Positions 20,395 to 28,606 of a stretch of DNA of 64,000 bases are shown in pieces; within the stretch, counting starts at the first letter, position 1; every line of letters starts with the position of its first letter. Location: assembly GCA_963700925.1 (NCBI GenBank), contig OY969553.1:3906001-3970000 (forward strand). Reading direction: 5' to 3'. Origin of the DNA: CAWJMD01 sp963700925 (GTDB lineage Bacteria > Actinomycetota > Actinomycetes > Actinomycetales > CAWJMD01). The translations under genes were made by a program, and so were the position numbers. The notes under the pieces are model-generated. The model was not told the origin of the DNA and searched no databases. It saw only the letters and a program-made list of their open reading frames with translations.

Positions 20395-21227
20395 CCACCA
20401 CGACTCGCCCCGAGACGGTCGTGACGCCGGAGGCGGTCCGGTCGGTCCTGAGCCGGGAGCGGCCGACGCGACCGGGGCCTGTGTCGACGTCACTGACCTT
20501 CTTCTGGCGCGCGATGCTCAAGATCAAGCACGTCCCCGAGCAGCTGTTCGACGTGACGGCGTTCCCGATCATGTTCCTGCTGATGTTCACGTACCTGTTC
20601 GGGGGAGCCGTCGCGGGCTCAACCGGCGCATACCTGCAGGACGTGCTCCCCGGGATCCTCGTCATGACCGTCACGTGGATCACGATGTACACGGGGCTGA
20701 CGCTCAACCGCGACATCCAGCGCGGGGTTCACGACCGGTTCCGATCGCTGCCGATCTGGCGGCCGTCCACCATCGTCGGCCCCCTGCTCGCGGACGGCGT
20801 CCGCTACCTCCTGGCGTCGACGATCATCCTGGCGCTCGGCGTTCTCCTCGGCTTCAGGCCGGGCGCCGGTCCCGTCGGCGTCGTCGTGGCCCTCGGCCTG
20901 CTGGTCGTGTTCTCCTTCGCCCTCTCCTGGATCTGGACCCTGGTGGGCATCGTCGTGCGCACCGACACCGCCGTCTTCACGATCAGCAACATGGTGATGT
21001 TCCCGCTGACGTTCGTGAGCAACGTGTTCGTGCCACCGGACACGCTGCCCGGCTGGCTCCGCGAGTTCGTCGACGTCAACCCGATCTCGATCCTGGTGAC
21101 GGCCCTGCGCGGCCTGATGCACGGTGAACCGGCGGCCGGCTCGATCACCGCGGTCCTCGTGATGAGCGCCGTGCTCGTCGCCGTCTTCGGACCCCTGACG
21201 ATGTGGGTCTACCGCCGCAAGGCCTGA
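20391..21227 (+). CDS. DrrB-type ABC exporter permease
   Basis: This 278-residue ABC-2 type permease has six predicted membrane segments beginning near residue 55 and the conserved loop NRDIQRGVHDRFRSLPIWR after the second. The segment FPLTFVSNVFVPPDTLPGW is the ABC-2 signature region. It overlaps the ATPase gene by 4 nt (ATGA) and completes a half-size exporter. A strong symmetrical hairpin follows at 21256. No self-resistance or biosynthesis genes accompany it, so a role in drug export is only a possibility. Confidence 0.93.
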   Translation: MTTTTRPETVVTPEAVRSVLSRERPTRPGPVSTSLTFFWRAMLKIKHVPEQLFDVTAFPIMFLLMFTYLFGGAVAGSTGAYLQDVLPGILVMTVTWITMYTGLTLNRDIQRGVHDRFRSLPIWRPSTIVGPLLADGVRYLLASTIILALGVLLGFRPGAGPVGVVVALGLLVVFSFALSWIWTLVGIVVRTDTAVFTISNMVMFPLTFVSNVFVPPDTLPGWLREFVDVNPISILVTALRGLMHGEPAAGSITAVLVMSAVLVAVFGPLTMWVYRRKA

Positions 21228-21255
21228 CCCACTCGATCCTCGAACGAGGACGGCA

Positions 21256-21292
21256 CGAGCCCCCGGCGACCGCTAGGTCGCTCGGGGGCTCG
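21256..21292. terminator. Bidirectional hairpin between drrB-like gene and rpsT
   Basis: CGAGCCCCCGG (from 21256) pairs with a matching arm ending at 21292 around a GCGAC...GTCGC inner stem. It lies between two converging genes and can terminate both. There is no long T-run on either side. Confidence 0.75.
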
Positions 21293-21310
21293 AGTGCGTG
21301 ATCGGTCGGC

Positions 21311-21571
21311 TCAGAGGCTGCCGGCCGCCTTGGCCATCGCCGACTTGCGGTTCGCGGCCTGGTTCTTGTGGATGACGCCCTTGCTGACGGCCTTGTCGAG
21401 GCGACGCGAAGCGGTCGCCAGCGCCTTGGACGCGGCATCCTTGTCGCCGGCCTTGGCGGCCTCGCGGAAGGAGCGGACGGCCGTCCTGAGCTCGGACTTC
21501 ACGGCCTTGTTGCGCAGCCGTGCCTTCTCGTTGGTCTTGATCCGCTTGATCTGGGACTTGATGTTCGCCAC
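21311..21571 (-). CDS. rpsT: 30S ribosomal protein S20
   Basis: This 86-residue basic helical protein binds the 5' domain of 16S rRNA during 30S assembly. The GTG start gives the standard N-terminus MANIKSQIKRIKTNEKARL, and the C-terminal VIHKNQAANRKSAMAKA is conserved. A possible -10, TAGCCT, lies on the minus strand near 21724-21729, which would leave an untranslated leader of about 145 nt, long enough for autoregulation. The gene is opposite to holA and lepA on either side, as in other actinobacteria. Confidence 0.98.
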   Translation of the reverse strand: MANIKSQIKRIKTNEKARLRNKAVKSELRTAVRSFREAAKAGDKDAASKALATASRRLDKAVSKGVIHKNQAANRKSAMAKAAGSL

Positions 21572-21765
21572 GAAGAGTCTCTCTGTCGGTCTGCCGGATG
21601 TCCGGCGCGGTCGGTCAGGTCGGGAGGGCTGCCGAGCACACGGGCGGACGGTGGGGACGTCCGGGGTGGTGGCCCTGCGATGGGACTGGCGCCCGCACGA
21701 CCACGCGGACACGCAAGGGGCAAGGCTACCAGCGGGGTCGGGCGGAGCCGAATCGCCGCGACGCC

Positions 21766-22041
21766 CTACTGGCTGCGGTCGACCTGGTAGACCTCGATCG
21801 TCGGCTCGGGGAGTCCTGCTCCCTCGAGCGACGACTGGAACTCCGGCTGCGCCATGAAGGCCTCCAGGAGCTCGGCGGACTCCCAGACGTCGACCATGGT
21901 GAGGCCCGAAGGGGAGCGTGCGACGACGTGCGAGATCAAGCCGGTCGTCGGAAGGTTGCGAGTCGCCCTGTCCTGCTGGTCGTACCGCTCGAGCAGTGCG
22001 TCGGGTGTCCCGTCCAGGTGAATCAGCGCCAGTACCGCCAT
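21766..22041 (-). CDS. Small antibiotic-biosynthesis-monooxygenase-like (ABM fold) protein
   Basis: This 91-residue protein starts at ATG 22041 behind a GGAGA ribosome site. The pattern LALIHLDGTPDALLERYDQQ, then SHVVARSPSGLTMVDVWES, then FEAFMAQPEFQ resembles dimeric alpha-beta barrel (ABM/YdhR-like) proteins, some of which oxidise quinone-like or aromatic compounds or heme. No catalytic residue can be assigned. It is divergent from a MarR-type regulator, and four phased palindromes lie between them, so it is probably repressed by that regulator and induced by a small molecule. Confidence 0.65.
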   Translation of the reverse strand: MAVLALIHLDGTPDALLERYDQQDRATRNLPTTGLISHVVARSPSGLTMVDVWESAELLEAFMAQPEFQSSLEGAGLPEPTIEVYQVDRSQ

Positions 22042-22091
22042 GGTCCGTCTCCTCATGTGCGATCCGTGAGACCTGGTAGGTTTCCAGGTGT

Positions 22092-22150
22092 CCTGTTCAA
22101 CAGGATTCCTGTTTAACAAGTATCCTGTTTAACAGGTATCCTGTGTAACT
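22092..22150. promoter_or_regulatory. Four phased MarR-type operator palindromes
   Basis: CCTGTTCAACAGG (22092), CCTGTTTAACAAG (22108), CCTGTTTAACAGG (22124) and a half-matching CCTGTGTAACT (22140) begin exactly 16 bp apart. The consensus CCTGTTNAACAGG is palindromic. The array fills the AT-richer centre of the gap between the divergent monooxygenase-like gene and the MarR-type gene and is best explained as the regulator's binding sites. Confidence 0.75.
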
Positions 22151-22180
22151 CACATCGGATCGAGTTGTCAAGGAGGCACC

Positions 22181-22624
22181 GTGGACGGCGACACCGAGCG
22201 CGGCGGCCACAACCTGCTGCTGTTGATCGAGCTGGCCTACAAGCGGCTCGACGGGGCGCTGATGGAGCACCTGCGGACGGCCGGGTTCGACGACTTGCGC
22301 GCGGCCCACAGTCAGGTCTTCGGCGCCGTGGCGGAGGAGGGATCCCGGATCGGCGAGATGGCTGCGCAGGCCGGGATCACGCAGCAGTCCATGAGCGAGC
22401 TCGTGGACAGCCTCGAGCGGCTCGGCTACCTGGAGAGACGCTCCGACCCCCGGGACCGTCGGGCAAAGCTCGTCATGTTCACCGAGCGAGGGTGGGACGC
22501 CGTCCGCGCGGGGGTCGCCGCCGTCGACCAGATGGAGCGCACGCTGGCCGACCGGATCGGCAGGCAAAGAGCGAACGCGATGCGTGCAGGGCTCGAGGAC
22601 CTCGCGACCGATGGCGGAGGCTGA
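22181..22624 (+). CDS. MarR family transcriptional regulator
   Basis: This 147-residue winged-helix repressor has the recognition helix region IGEMAAQAGITQQSMSELVDS and the wing YLERRSDPRDRRAKLV, with the conserved DxRxxR-type element, flanked by dimerisation helices. It starts at GTG 22181 after GGAGGC. The adjacent palindrome array suggests autorepression and control of the divergent ABM-fold gene. Members of this family usually release DNA on binding phenolic or oxidant ligands. The ligand here is unknown. Confidence 0.92.
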   Translation: MDGDTERGGHNLLLLIELAYKRLDGALMEHLRTAGFDDLRAAHSQVFGAVAEEGSRIGEMAAQAGITQQSMSELVDSLERLGYLERRSDPRDRRAKLVMFTERGWDAVRAGVAAVDQMERTLADRIGRQRANAMRAGLEDLATDGGG

Positions 22625-22640
22625 ACAGCCGGCTCCAATG

Positions 22641-22694
22641 CCAGCTTCAGGGCATGCTTCAGGGCCAGATTCAGGCCAGCTTCAGGCCAGCTGG
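22641..22694. repeat. 11-12-bp imperfect tandem repeat
   Basis: Four to five copies of a CCAGCTTCAGG-like unit fill most of the gap between the converging MarR-type and PemK-like genes. The unit contains no obvious hairpin or T-run, so it is recorded only as a repeat. Confidence 0.7.
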
Positions 22695-23204
22695 CTAGTC
22701 CCACCCATGCAGGGCGCGCAGCCGGCTGGCCACGTCGTCGAAGCGCTCGCGGTCGAGGTGCCCTCCCTCACGCCGGATCCCGTCGGGATCAAGTCGCAGC
22801 ACGCGATCCAGGCGCACCTCGCTCGGCCGTCCCTGCCGGTCCCAGTCGCCCGAGCCGATGTCGTGCCACACGTGCTGTCCATGGCCGCCGCGCGACCGGT
22901 CGGGCCCGTCGTGGTCCTTGCTCGTGAGCATCAGCGCGAGCACCCAGGCTCCGTCGCGCCCGACGACGAGGGCTGGCCGGTCCTTGCCGCGGGTGCTGTC
23001 CTCCTCGAAGGGCACCCAGCCCCAGACGATCTCGCCGGGGTCGGCGCGCCCGTCCGGCGACGGTGCGTAGCTGACGCTCGCACGTCCGGCGAAGTCGCCG
23101 GGGTATTCGGCGTGAGAGGGCCGGGCCGGCGTCCGCGGCCTCAGCGCCGAGCGCAGACCCGCCGTCGCGGCTCTCATCAGCGAAGCTCCCCAGCGCGGCG
23201 CCAT
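22695..23204 (-). CDS. PemK/MazF-like family protein
   Basis: This protein of 169 residues resembles the PemK/MazF mRNA-interferase barrel: GEIVWGWVPFEEDSTRGKDRP and ALVVGRDG, then LMLTSKDHD and a C-terminal RLDRVLRLDPDGI with a long final helix. The N-terminal 50 residues are an added basic region. No antitoxin gene is adjacent, so classic toxin-antitoxin function is doubtful; such solitary members are common next to lepA in actinobacteria. A -10 TATGAT (minus strand 23216-23211) ends 6 nt before the ATG, indicating a leaderless transcript. Confidence 0.8.
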   Translation of the reverse strand: MAPRWGASLMRAATAGLRSALRPRTPARPSHAEYPGDFAGRASVSYAPSPDGRADPGEIVWGWVPFEEDSTRGKDRPALVVGRDGAWVLALMLTSKDHDGPDRSRGGHGQHVWHDIGSGDWDRQGRPSEVRLDRVLRLDPDGIRREGGHLDRERFDDVASRLRALHGWD

Positions 23205-23210
23205 GTCCGG

Positions 23211-23216
23211 ATCATA
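23211..23216 (-). promoter_or_regulatory. -10 box TATGAT of the PemK-like gene
   Basis: A near-consensus -10 lies exactly 6 nt before the ATG at 23204, so the transcript would begin at the start codon. No clear -35 was found. Confidence 0.55.
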
Positions 23217-23358
23217 GGGAGCGCGGAAGGTCTGATTCGCAGGTGGAACCGGATCTTCCGCGCAGAGCCGGGTTGCAGGGCCGTGTGCCAGGACGTGGGA
23301 CGATGACCGCTGCCGCTCCCGCCCCGTCCGACGAACCAGAAACGAAGGTGCTCCACCC

Positions 23359-25218
23359 GTGTCCCCGATGGCCCGCACCCCGCTGGTGCCCGCCGCCACC
23401 CCGCCCGAGCTGCTCCGCAACTTCTGCATCATCGCCCACATCGACCACGGCAAGTCCACGCTGGCCGACCGCATGCTGCAGGTCACCGGCGTCGTCGAGG
23501 GACGGCAGATGCGGGCCCAGTACCTGGACCGGATGGACATCGAGCGCGAGCGCGGCATCACCATCAAGTCGCAGGCGGTGCGCATGCCGTGGGAGTCCGG
23601 CGGCACCACCTACGCGCTCAACATGATCGACACGCCTGGGCACGTCGACTTCACGTACGAGGTGTCGCGCTCGCTGGCCGCCTGTGAGGGGGCCGTTCTC
23701 CTGGTCGACGCCGCCCAGGGCATCGAGGCGCAGACGCTGGCCAACCTGTACCTGGCGATGGAGAACGAGCTGGCCATCGTCCCGGTGCTCAACAAGATCG
23801 ACCTGCCCGCGGCGCAGCCGGAGAAGTACGCGGAGGAGCTGGCGGGCCTGATCGGGTGCGACCCGGCCAGCGTGCTGCTCACGTCCGGAAAGACGGGTGA
23901 AGGGGTGCCCGAGCTGATCGACCGCATCGTGGCCGAGGTGCCACATCCGGTCGGCGACCCCGACGCCCCCGCGCGGGCGATGATCTTCGACTCGGTCTAC
24001 GACACGTACCGCGGCGTCGTCACGTACGTCCGCGTCGTCGACGGACACCTGAGCCCGCGCGAGCGCATCGTGATGATGTCGACCCGGGCGCACCACGAGC
24101 TGCTCGAGATCGGCGTCAGCTCGCCCGAGCCTGAGCCGACCCCGGGGTTGGGAGTCGGCGAGGTCGGGTACCTGATCACCGGGGTGAAGGACGTGCGCCA
24201 GTCACGCGTCGGCGACACCGTCACGAACGCCGCCAAGCCGGCGGCCAAGGACCTCGGCGGGTACCGCGACCCGAAGCCGATGGTGTTCTCGGGCCTCTAC
24301 CCGATCGACGGGTCCGACTACCCGGTGCTGCGTGACGCCCTCGACCGGCTCAAGCTCAACGACGCCTCGCTGGTCTACGAGCCGGAGACGTCGCTCGCCC
24401 TCGGGTTCGGGTTCCGGGTGGGATTCCTCGGCCTGCTGCACCTCGAGATCGTGCGGGAGCGCCTCGAGCGCGAGTTCGACCTCGACCTGATCTCGACGGC
24501 TCCCTCGGTGGTCTACGAGGTGAGGATGGACGACGGCACCGAGATCGTGGTCACCAACCCGAGCGAGTACCCCGGCGGCAAGATCGCGGAGGTCAGCGAG
24601 CCCGTGGTGCGGGCCACGATCCTCGCGCCCGCCGAGTACATCGGAACGATCATGGAGCTGTGCCAGTCGCGGCGCGGCACCCTCCGCGGCATGGACTACC
24701 TGTCCGCAGAACGTGTCGAGATGCGGTACACGCTGCCCCTCGCCGAGATCGTGTTCGACTTCTTCGACATGCTGAAGTCGCGGACGCGTGGCTATGCGTC
24801 CCTCGACTACGAGCCCGACGGCGACCAGGTCGCCGACCTGGTCAAGGTCGACATCCTGCTGCAGGGCGAGCAGGTCGACGCGTTCAGCCAGATCGTCCAC
24901 AAGGACAAGGCGTATGCCTACGGCACGATGATGGCCGGCAAGCTGCGCGAGCTGATCCCGCGCCAGCAGTTCGAGGTGCCGATCCAGGCTGCGATCGGTG
25001 CCCGGGTGATCGCGCGCGAGACGATCCGCGCCATCCGCAAGGACGTGCTGGCCAAGTGCTACGGCGGTGACATCACCCGCAAGCGCAAGCTCCTGGAGAA
25101 GCAGAAGGAGGGCAAGAAGCGGATGAAGATGGTCGGACGGGTCGAGGTGCCGCAGGAGGCCTTCATCGCGGCGCTGTCGTCCGACGCCGAGGTCAAGGGC
25201 GAGAAGCCCAAGAAGTAG
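23359..25218 (+). CDS. lepA: Elongation factor 4 (ribosome back-translocating GTPase)
   Basis: This 619-residue translational GTPase has P-loop AHIDHGKST (26-34), switch II DTPGHVDFTYEV, the NKID element, and the LepA-specific C-terminal domain ending in KEGKKRMKMVGRVEVPQEAF. It acts on stalled or mistranslocated ribosomes. The GTG start follows a GAAGGTG ribosome site. It has standard length and is intact. The divergent PemK-like gene and this gene share the upstream 150 bp. Confidence 0.98.
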   Translation: MSPMARTPLVPAATPPELLRNFCIIAHIDHGKSTLADRMLQVTGVVEGRQMRAQYLDRMDIERERGITIKSQAVRMPWESGGTTYALNMIDTPGHVDFTYEVSRSLAACEGAVLLVDAAQGIEAQTLANLYLAMENELAIVPVLNKIDLPAAQPEKYAEELAGLIGCDPASVLLTSGKTGEGVPELIDRIVAEVPHPVGDPDAPARAMIFDSVYDTYRGVVTYVRVVDGHLSPRERIVMMSTRAHHELLEIGVSSPEPEPTPGLGVGEVGYLITGVKDVRQSRVGDTVTNAAKPAAKDLGGYRDPKPMVFSGLYPIDGSDYPVLRDALDRLKLNDASLVYEPETSLALGFGFRVGFLGLLHLEIVRERLEREFDLDLISTAPSVVYEVRMDDGTEIVVTNPSEYPGGKIAEVSEPVVRATILAPAEYIGTIMELCQSRRGTLRGMDYLSAERVEMRYTLPLAEIVFDFFDMLKSRTRGYASLDYEPDGDQVADLVKVDILLQGEQVDAFSQIVHKDKAYAYGTMMAGKLRELIPRQQFEVPIQAAIGARVIARETIRAIRKDVLAKCYGGDITRKRKLLEKQKEGKKRMKMVGRVEVPQEAFIAALSSDAEVKGEKPKK

Positions 25219-25325
25219 CCAACCGGTGCGTGTTCGGTTGCGCCCGCCCCCTACTGTGTCGGCACGCGTGCCGCACGTGTCGGCGCCATCGGCCAGTCGT
25301 GGCCGGCGTGCATGGGGAGGGCCGG

Positions 25326-26657
25326 ATGAGCCGATGGAGCCTGGGCAGTAGCAGGCGGCGCGCGTCGCGTCACCGGGCGGGGGGCGGAACGTCCACGGAG
25401 CCGGTCGACGCCGAGCCCGCCGGCGAGGTCATCGTGGACGAGATGGTGGAAGAGCCGGCCGCGTTGGCGCCCGCACTACCTGAGCCGACGGCCTCGCTGT
25501 CGGCCCTGTTCTTCGAACAGGTCGCAGCCGCGCCGTCGCGCGAGGCCTTTCGGCACCGGACGGCCGGCAACGAGTGGCAGTCTCTGACCTGGTCGCAGAC
25601 GGCAGCTGCCGTGACCGAGATCGCCGCAGGCCTGATCTGGCTGGGTGTCGAAGCGCAGGACCGCGTGGCGATCGCGTGCGGCGTACGGCTCGAGTGGATC
25701 CTCGCCGACATCGGCGTGCTGTGCGCCGGGGCGGCCACGGTGGACATCGATCCAGACGCCACTGTTGAGGAGGTCCGAGATGTTCTGTCCCAGAGTGATT
25801 CTCGGGTCGTCATCGTCGAGGATGCCGGGCAGCTGGCCAAGGTCACCGCCTGTTGGGACGACCTGCCCGGACTGAGCCACGTCGTCTTGATGGACTGGCA
25901 CGGCATGGTCGCCGCCGGCACGGACGAGCACATCGTCATGCTCGAGTACCTGCGCCGGCAGGGAAAGGTGACCATGGCCGCCGACCCGCAGGTCGTGGAG
26001 CGAACCGCGCGGTCCGTCCAACCGGGGCATCCTGCGGCCTTCGCCTTCACGTCTGCCTCCGCCTCCGCAGACAACAGGGACGCCACCAGGCGAGAGGGCC
26101 TGAGGCTCAACCACTCGGAGCTGGTCCGCCTGGGTCTGGCGGTCGAAACGGGCGGCGTGCTGACCCGCGACGAGCTGCAGTACGTGTGCCTGCAGCCGGC
26201 GGACCCCGCGAGCAGGGTGCTGCTCGGCTGCCAGCTGCGGGTCGGCTTCGCAACCGCCGTCGACGGTGACGTCGACGCGCTGGTGGACAACTTCGCAGCG
26301 CTGCGACCCACCCTGATGGCGGCCACACCGGCGATCTTCGAGAAGGCGCAGGGTGAGAGCAACGAGGTCGTCGCCGCTCTCGTCAGGCTCGACCCCGAAG
26401 CCATCTGGACGTGGTCACGGGGGCAGGAGGGACTGCCGCAGAAGTGGGGCTACGTGCAGATCGTCCGGTCACCGGCCGCACGCCGGCTGCTGGAGACGCA
26501 CATCGACGAGATGAAGACCCGACTCGGACGCTGGGACACCGTCAACCACTACGAGGCCATGGTGCGGGGCCTGGTCAAGGACGGGGCCTGGCCGGCCCCG
26601 GCGACGACGGTGCGGCGCCGAGCCGTCGAGGTCGAGGGCGGGCAGCGAGGAATGTAA
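25326..26657 (+). CDS. Acyl-CoA synthetase-like pseudoenzyme lacking the catalytic core
   Basis: This 443-residue protein is a close paralogue of the next gene: both share AAAVTEIAAGLI, LEWILAD and GFATAVDGDV. The AMP-binding P-loop, YTSGTTGRPKG in the paralogue, is replaced by FTSASASADNRDATRREG (from about residue 241). After IFEK about 215 residues present in the paralogue are missing; those carry the GYGLTE, TGD and hinge motifs. Alignment resumes at ALVRLDPEAIW. The terminal adenylating-lysine region is altered too. The frame is open throughout and codon usage is normal, so it looks retained rather than decaying. Catalysis is not expected; it may bind or regulate a partner. The start is chosen for GGGGAGGG upstream. 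Confidence 0.85.
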   Translation: MSRWSLGSSRRRASRHRAGGGTSTEPVDAEPAGEVIVDEMVEEPAALAPALPEPTASLSALFFEQVAAAPSREAFRHRTAGNEWQSLTWSQTAAAVTEIAAGLIWLGVEAQDRVAIACGVRLEWILADIGVLCAGAATVDIDPDATVEEVRDVLSQSDSRVVIVEDAGQLAKVTACWDDLPGLSHVVLMDWHGMVAAGTDEHIVMLEYLRRQGKVTMAADPQVVERTARSVQPGHPAAFAFTSASASADNRDATRREGLRLNHSELVRLGLAVETGGVLTRDELQYVCLQPADPASRVLLGCQLRVGFATAVDGDVDALVDNFAALRPTLMAATPAIFEKAQGESNEVVAALVRLDPEAIWTWSRGQEGLPQKWGYVQIVRSPAARRLLETHIDEMKTRLGRWDTVNHYEAMVRGLVKDGAWPAPATTVRRRAVEVEGGQRGM

Positions 26658-26666
26658 CGAAACGCC

Positions 26667-26672
26667 TACTGT
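26667..26672 (+). promoter_or_regulatory. -10 box TACTGT of the acyl-CoA synthetase gene
   Basis: TACTGT ends 7 nt before ATG 26680, so the transcript would be leaderless. The same CCTACTGTGTCGG block occurs upstream of the pseudoenzyme paralogue (about 25250), indicating that the duplication included the promoter. Confidence 0.55.
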
Positions 26673-26679
26673 GTCGGGC

Positions 26680-28554
26680 ATGTCCGCATCGTCATGCACC
26701 GCTTCCCCACAGGAAGAGGCGTCCCTGGCTGCCGCGATGACCGAGGCGCCGGCCTCACTGGCGGCGATGTTCCTCGACCGGGTCGCCGCCACGCCCTCCC
26801 GAGAGGCCTTTCGGCGGCGGAATGCCAAGAGCACGTGGGAGTCGCTGACCTGGTCGCAGACGGCCGCTGCCGTCACCGAGATCGCAGCCGGTCTGATCGC
26901 GCTCGGCATCGAGCCGGAGGACCGCGTGGCGATCGCCTCCGGCACGCGGCTGGAGTGGATCCTCGCTGACCTCGGCGTGCTGTGCGCCGGGGCGGCGACG
27001 ACGACGGTCTACCCAACCAGCAGCAGCGATGACGTCCGACACATCTTGTCCGACAGCGGTTCTCGCATCGTGATCGCCGAAGACGCATCGCAGCTGGCCA
27101 AGATCAACGAGTGCTGGGACGACCTGCCCGACCTGAGCCACGTGGTGCTGTTCGAGTCGGCCTCCCTGATCGCAGCAGGTACCGACGATCGTGTCGTCAC
27201 ACTCGAGTCCCTCCGTCGCCAGGGCAAGGCGAGCATGGCCTCCGATCCGGAGGTCGTCGCGCGCACGGCGCGCTCCGTGAGGCCTGAGCAGCTCGCCACG
27301 CTGATGTACACCTCCGGCACGACCGGCCGGCCGAAGGGGGTCAGGCTCTCCCACGCGAACTGGGTCTACGAAGGGCTGGCGATAGAGGTCGGCAACGTCC
27401 TCAACTCCGATGACCTGCAGTACTTGTGGCTCCCGCTGTCGCACTCGTTCGGCAAGGTGCTGATCACAGGGCAGCTGAGGATCGGGTTCGCCACTGCCGT
27501 CGACGGCGACGTCTCTGCACTGGTCGAGAACCTCGCGACCGTCCGTCCGACCGTGATGGCCGGCGCGCCGCGCATCTTCGAGAAGGTGTACAGCAAGGTC
27601 GTCAGCGGTGTGCACGCCGAGGGCGGCGCCAAGAGAGTGATCTTCAGCCGGGCGATGGCCACCGGTCGAAAGGTGTCGGCGCTGCGGATGAGAGGCAAGG
27701 AGCCGAGCGGCCTGCTGGCGGCGCAGTACCGGTTCGCGGACCGGCTCGTGTACTCGAAGCTGCGGGAGCGGTTCGGTGGACGGATCCGCTACTTCGTCTC
27801 CGGCTCGGCCGCGCTCAGCCAGGACATCGGCGAGTGGTTCCACGCCGCCGGGGTCACGATCCTCGAGGGCTACGGCCTGACCGAGACGTCCGCGGCGTCG
27901 TTCTGCAACCGTCCGGTGGGCTACCGGTTCGGTGCCGTCGGCCCACCGCTGGCCGGTACGAGCGTGCGGCTGGACGTCGACGGCGAGGTCTTGCTGCAGG
28001 GCCCGGGAGTCATGCAGGGGTACCACAACCTGCCGGAGGAGACGGCGGCCTGCTTCACCGAGGACGGCTGGTTCCGCACCGGCGACATCGGGCACTTCAC
28101 CGACGACGGGCTGCTCACGATCACCGACCGCAAGAAGGACCTCATCAAGACGTCGGGCGGCAAGTTCGTTGCGCCGCAAGCGATCGAGTCGATGTTCAAG
28201 GCGACATGCCCCTACGCGAGCCAGATCGCCGTCCACGGTGAGAACCGTCGGTTCGTCTCTGCGCTGGTCACTCTCGACCCCGAGGCGATCGCCGTGTGGG
28301 CCGAGCAGCAGGAGGGCCTCAACGGCAAGAAGTACTCGCAGATCGTGTCGTCGCGGGCCGCTCACGCGATGGTGCAGGAGTACGTGGACGAGGTGAACAG
28401 CCGTCTCGGGCGCTGGGAGACGATCAAGAAGTTCGAGATCCTCACCCGCGACCTCACGGTCGAGGACGGTGACCTGACGCCGTCGATGAAGCTGAAGCGC
28501 AAGGTGGTCGAGGCGAAGTACGCCAAGGTGCTGGACGGTTTCTACAAGGACTGA
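26680..28554 (+). CDS. AMP-dependent long-chain acyl-CoA synthetase (FadD15-like)
   Basis: This 624-residue adenylate-forming enzyme activates a carboxylic acid, probably a fatty acid, to acyl-CoA. All core motifs are present: P-loop YTSGTTGRPKG (210-220), GYGLTET (397-403), TGD (467-469), the DRKKDLIKTSGGK hinge, and a C-terminal PSMKLKRK with the likely catalytic Lys604. The overall pattern recalls mycobacterial FadD15, but chain-length preference cannot be read from sequence. A -10 box sits 7 nt before the ATG. Immediately upstream is its core-deleted paralogue. A 16-bp tandem repeat begins in its last codons. Confidence 0.95.
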   Translation: MSASSCTASPQEEASLAAAMTEAPASLAAMFLDRVAATPSREAFRRRNAKSTWESLTWSQTAAAVTEIAAGLIALGIEPEDRVAIASGTRLEWILADLGVLCAGAATTTVYPTSSSDDVRHILSDSGSRIVIAEDASQLAKINECWDDLPDLSHVVLFESASLIAAGTDDRVVTLESLRRQGKASMASDPEVVARTARSVRPEQLATLMYTSGTTGRPKGVRLSHANWVYEGLAIEVGNVLNSDDLQYLWLPLSHSFGKVLITGQLRIGFATAVDGDVSALVENLATVRPTVMAGAPRIFEKVYSKVVSGVHAEGGAKRVIFSRAMATGRKVSALRMRGKEPSGLLAAQYRFADRLVYSKLRERFGGRIRYFVSGSAALSQDIGEWFHAAGVTILEGYGLTETSAASFCNRPVGYRFGAVGPPLAGTSVRLDVDGEVLLQGPGVMQGYHNLPEETAACFTEDGWFRTGDIGHFTDDGLLTITDRKKDLIKTSGGKFVAPQAIESMFKATCPYASQIAVHGENRRFVSALVTLDPEAIAVWAEQQEGLNGKKYSQIVSSRAAHAMVQEYVDEVNSRLGRWETIKKFEILTRDLTVEDGDLTPSMKLKRKVVEAKYAKVLDGFYKD

Positions 28555-28605
28555 GCTCTACAAGGACTGAGCTCTACGAGGACTGAGCTCTACAAGTACC
28601 CGAGG
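28541..28605 (+). repeat. 16-bp tandem repeat at the 3' end of the synthetase gene
   Basis: Units TCTACAAGGACTGAGC at 28541, 28557 and 28573 (one base changed) are followed by a diverged copy at 28589 and a partial copy at 28606. The first unit contains the last sense codons and the TGA stop, so further copies add redundant stops in shifted frames but never alter the protein. Confidence 0.9.
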
Positions 28606-28606
28606 T

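Noticed and set aside
25326..26657. Calling the first acyl-CoA synthetase copy a decaying pseudogene
   Set aside because: There are no stops or frameshifts over 443 codons, the deletion is clean and in frame, and the rest follows the paralogue closely, so an intact pseudoenzyme gene is the better description.
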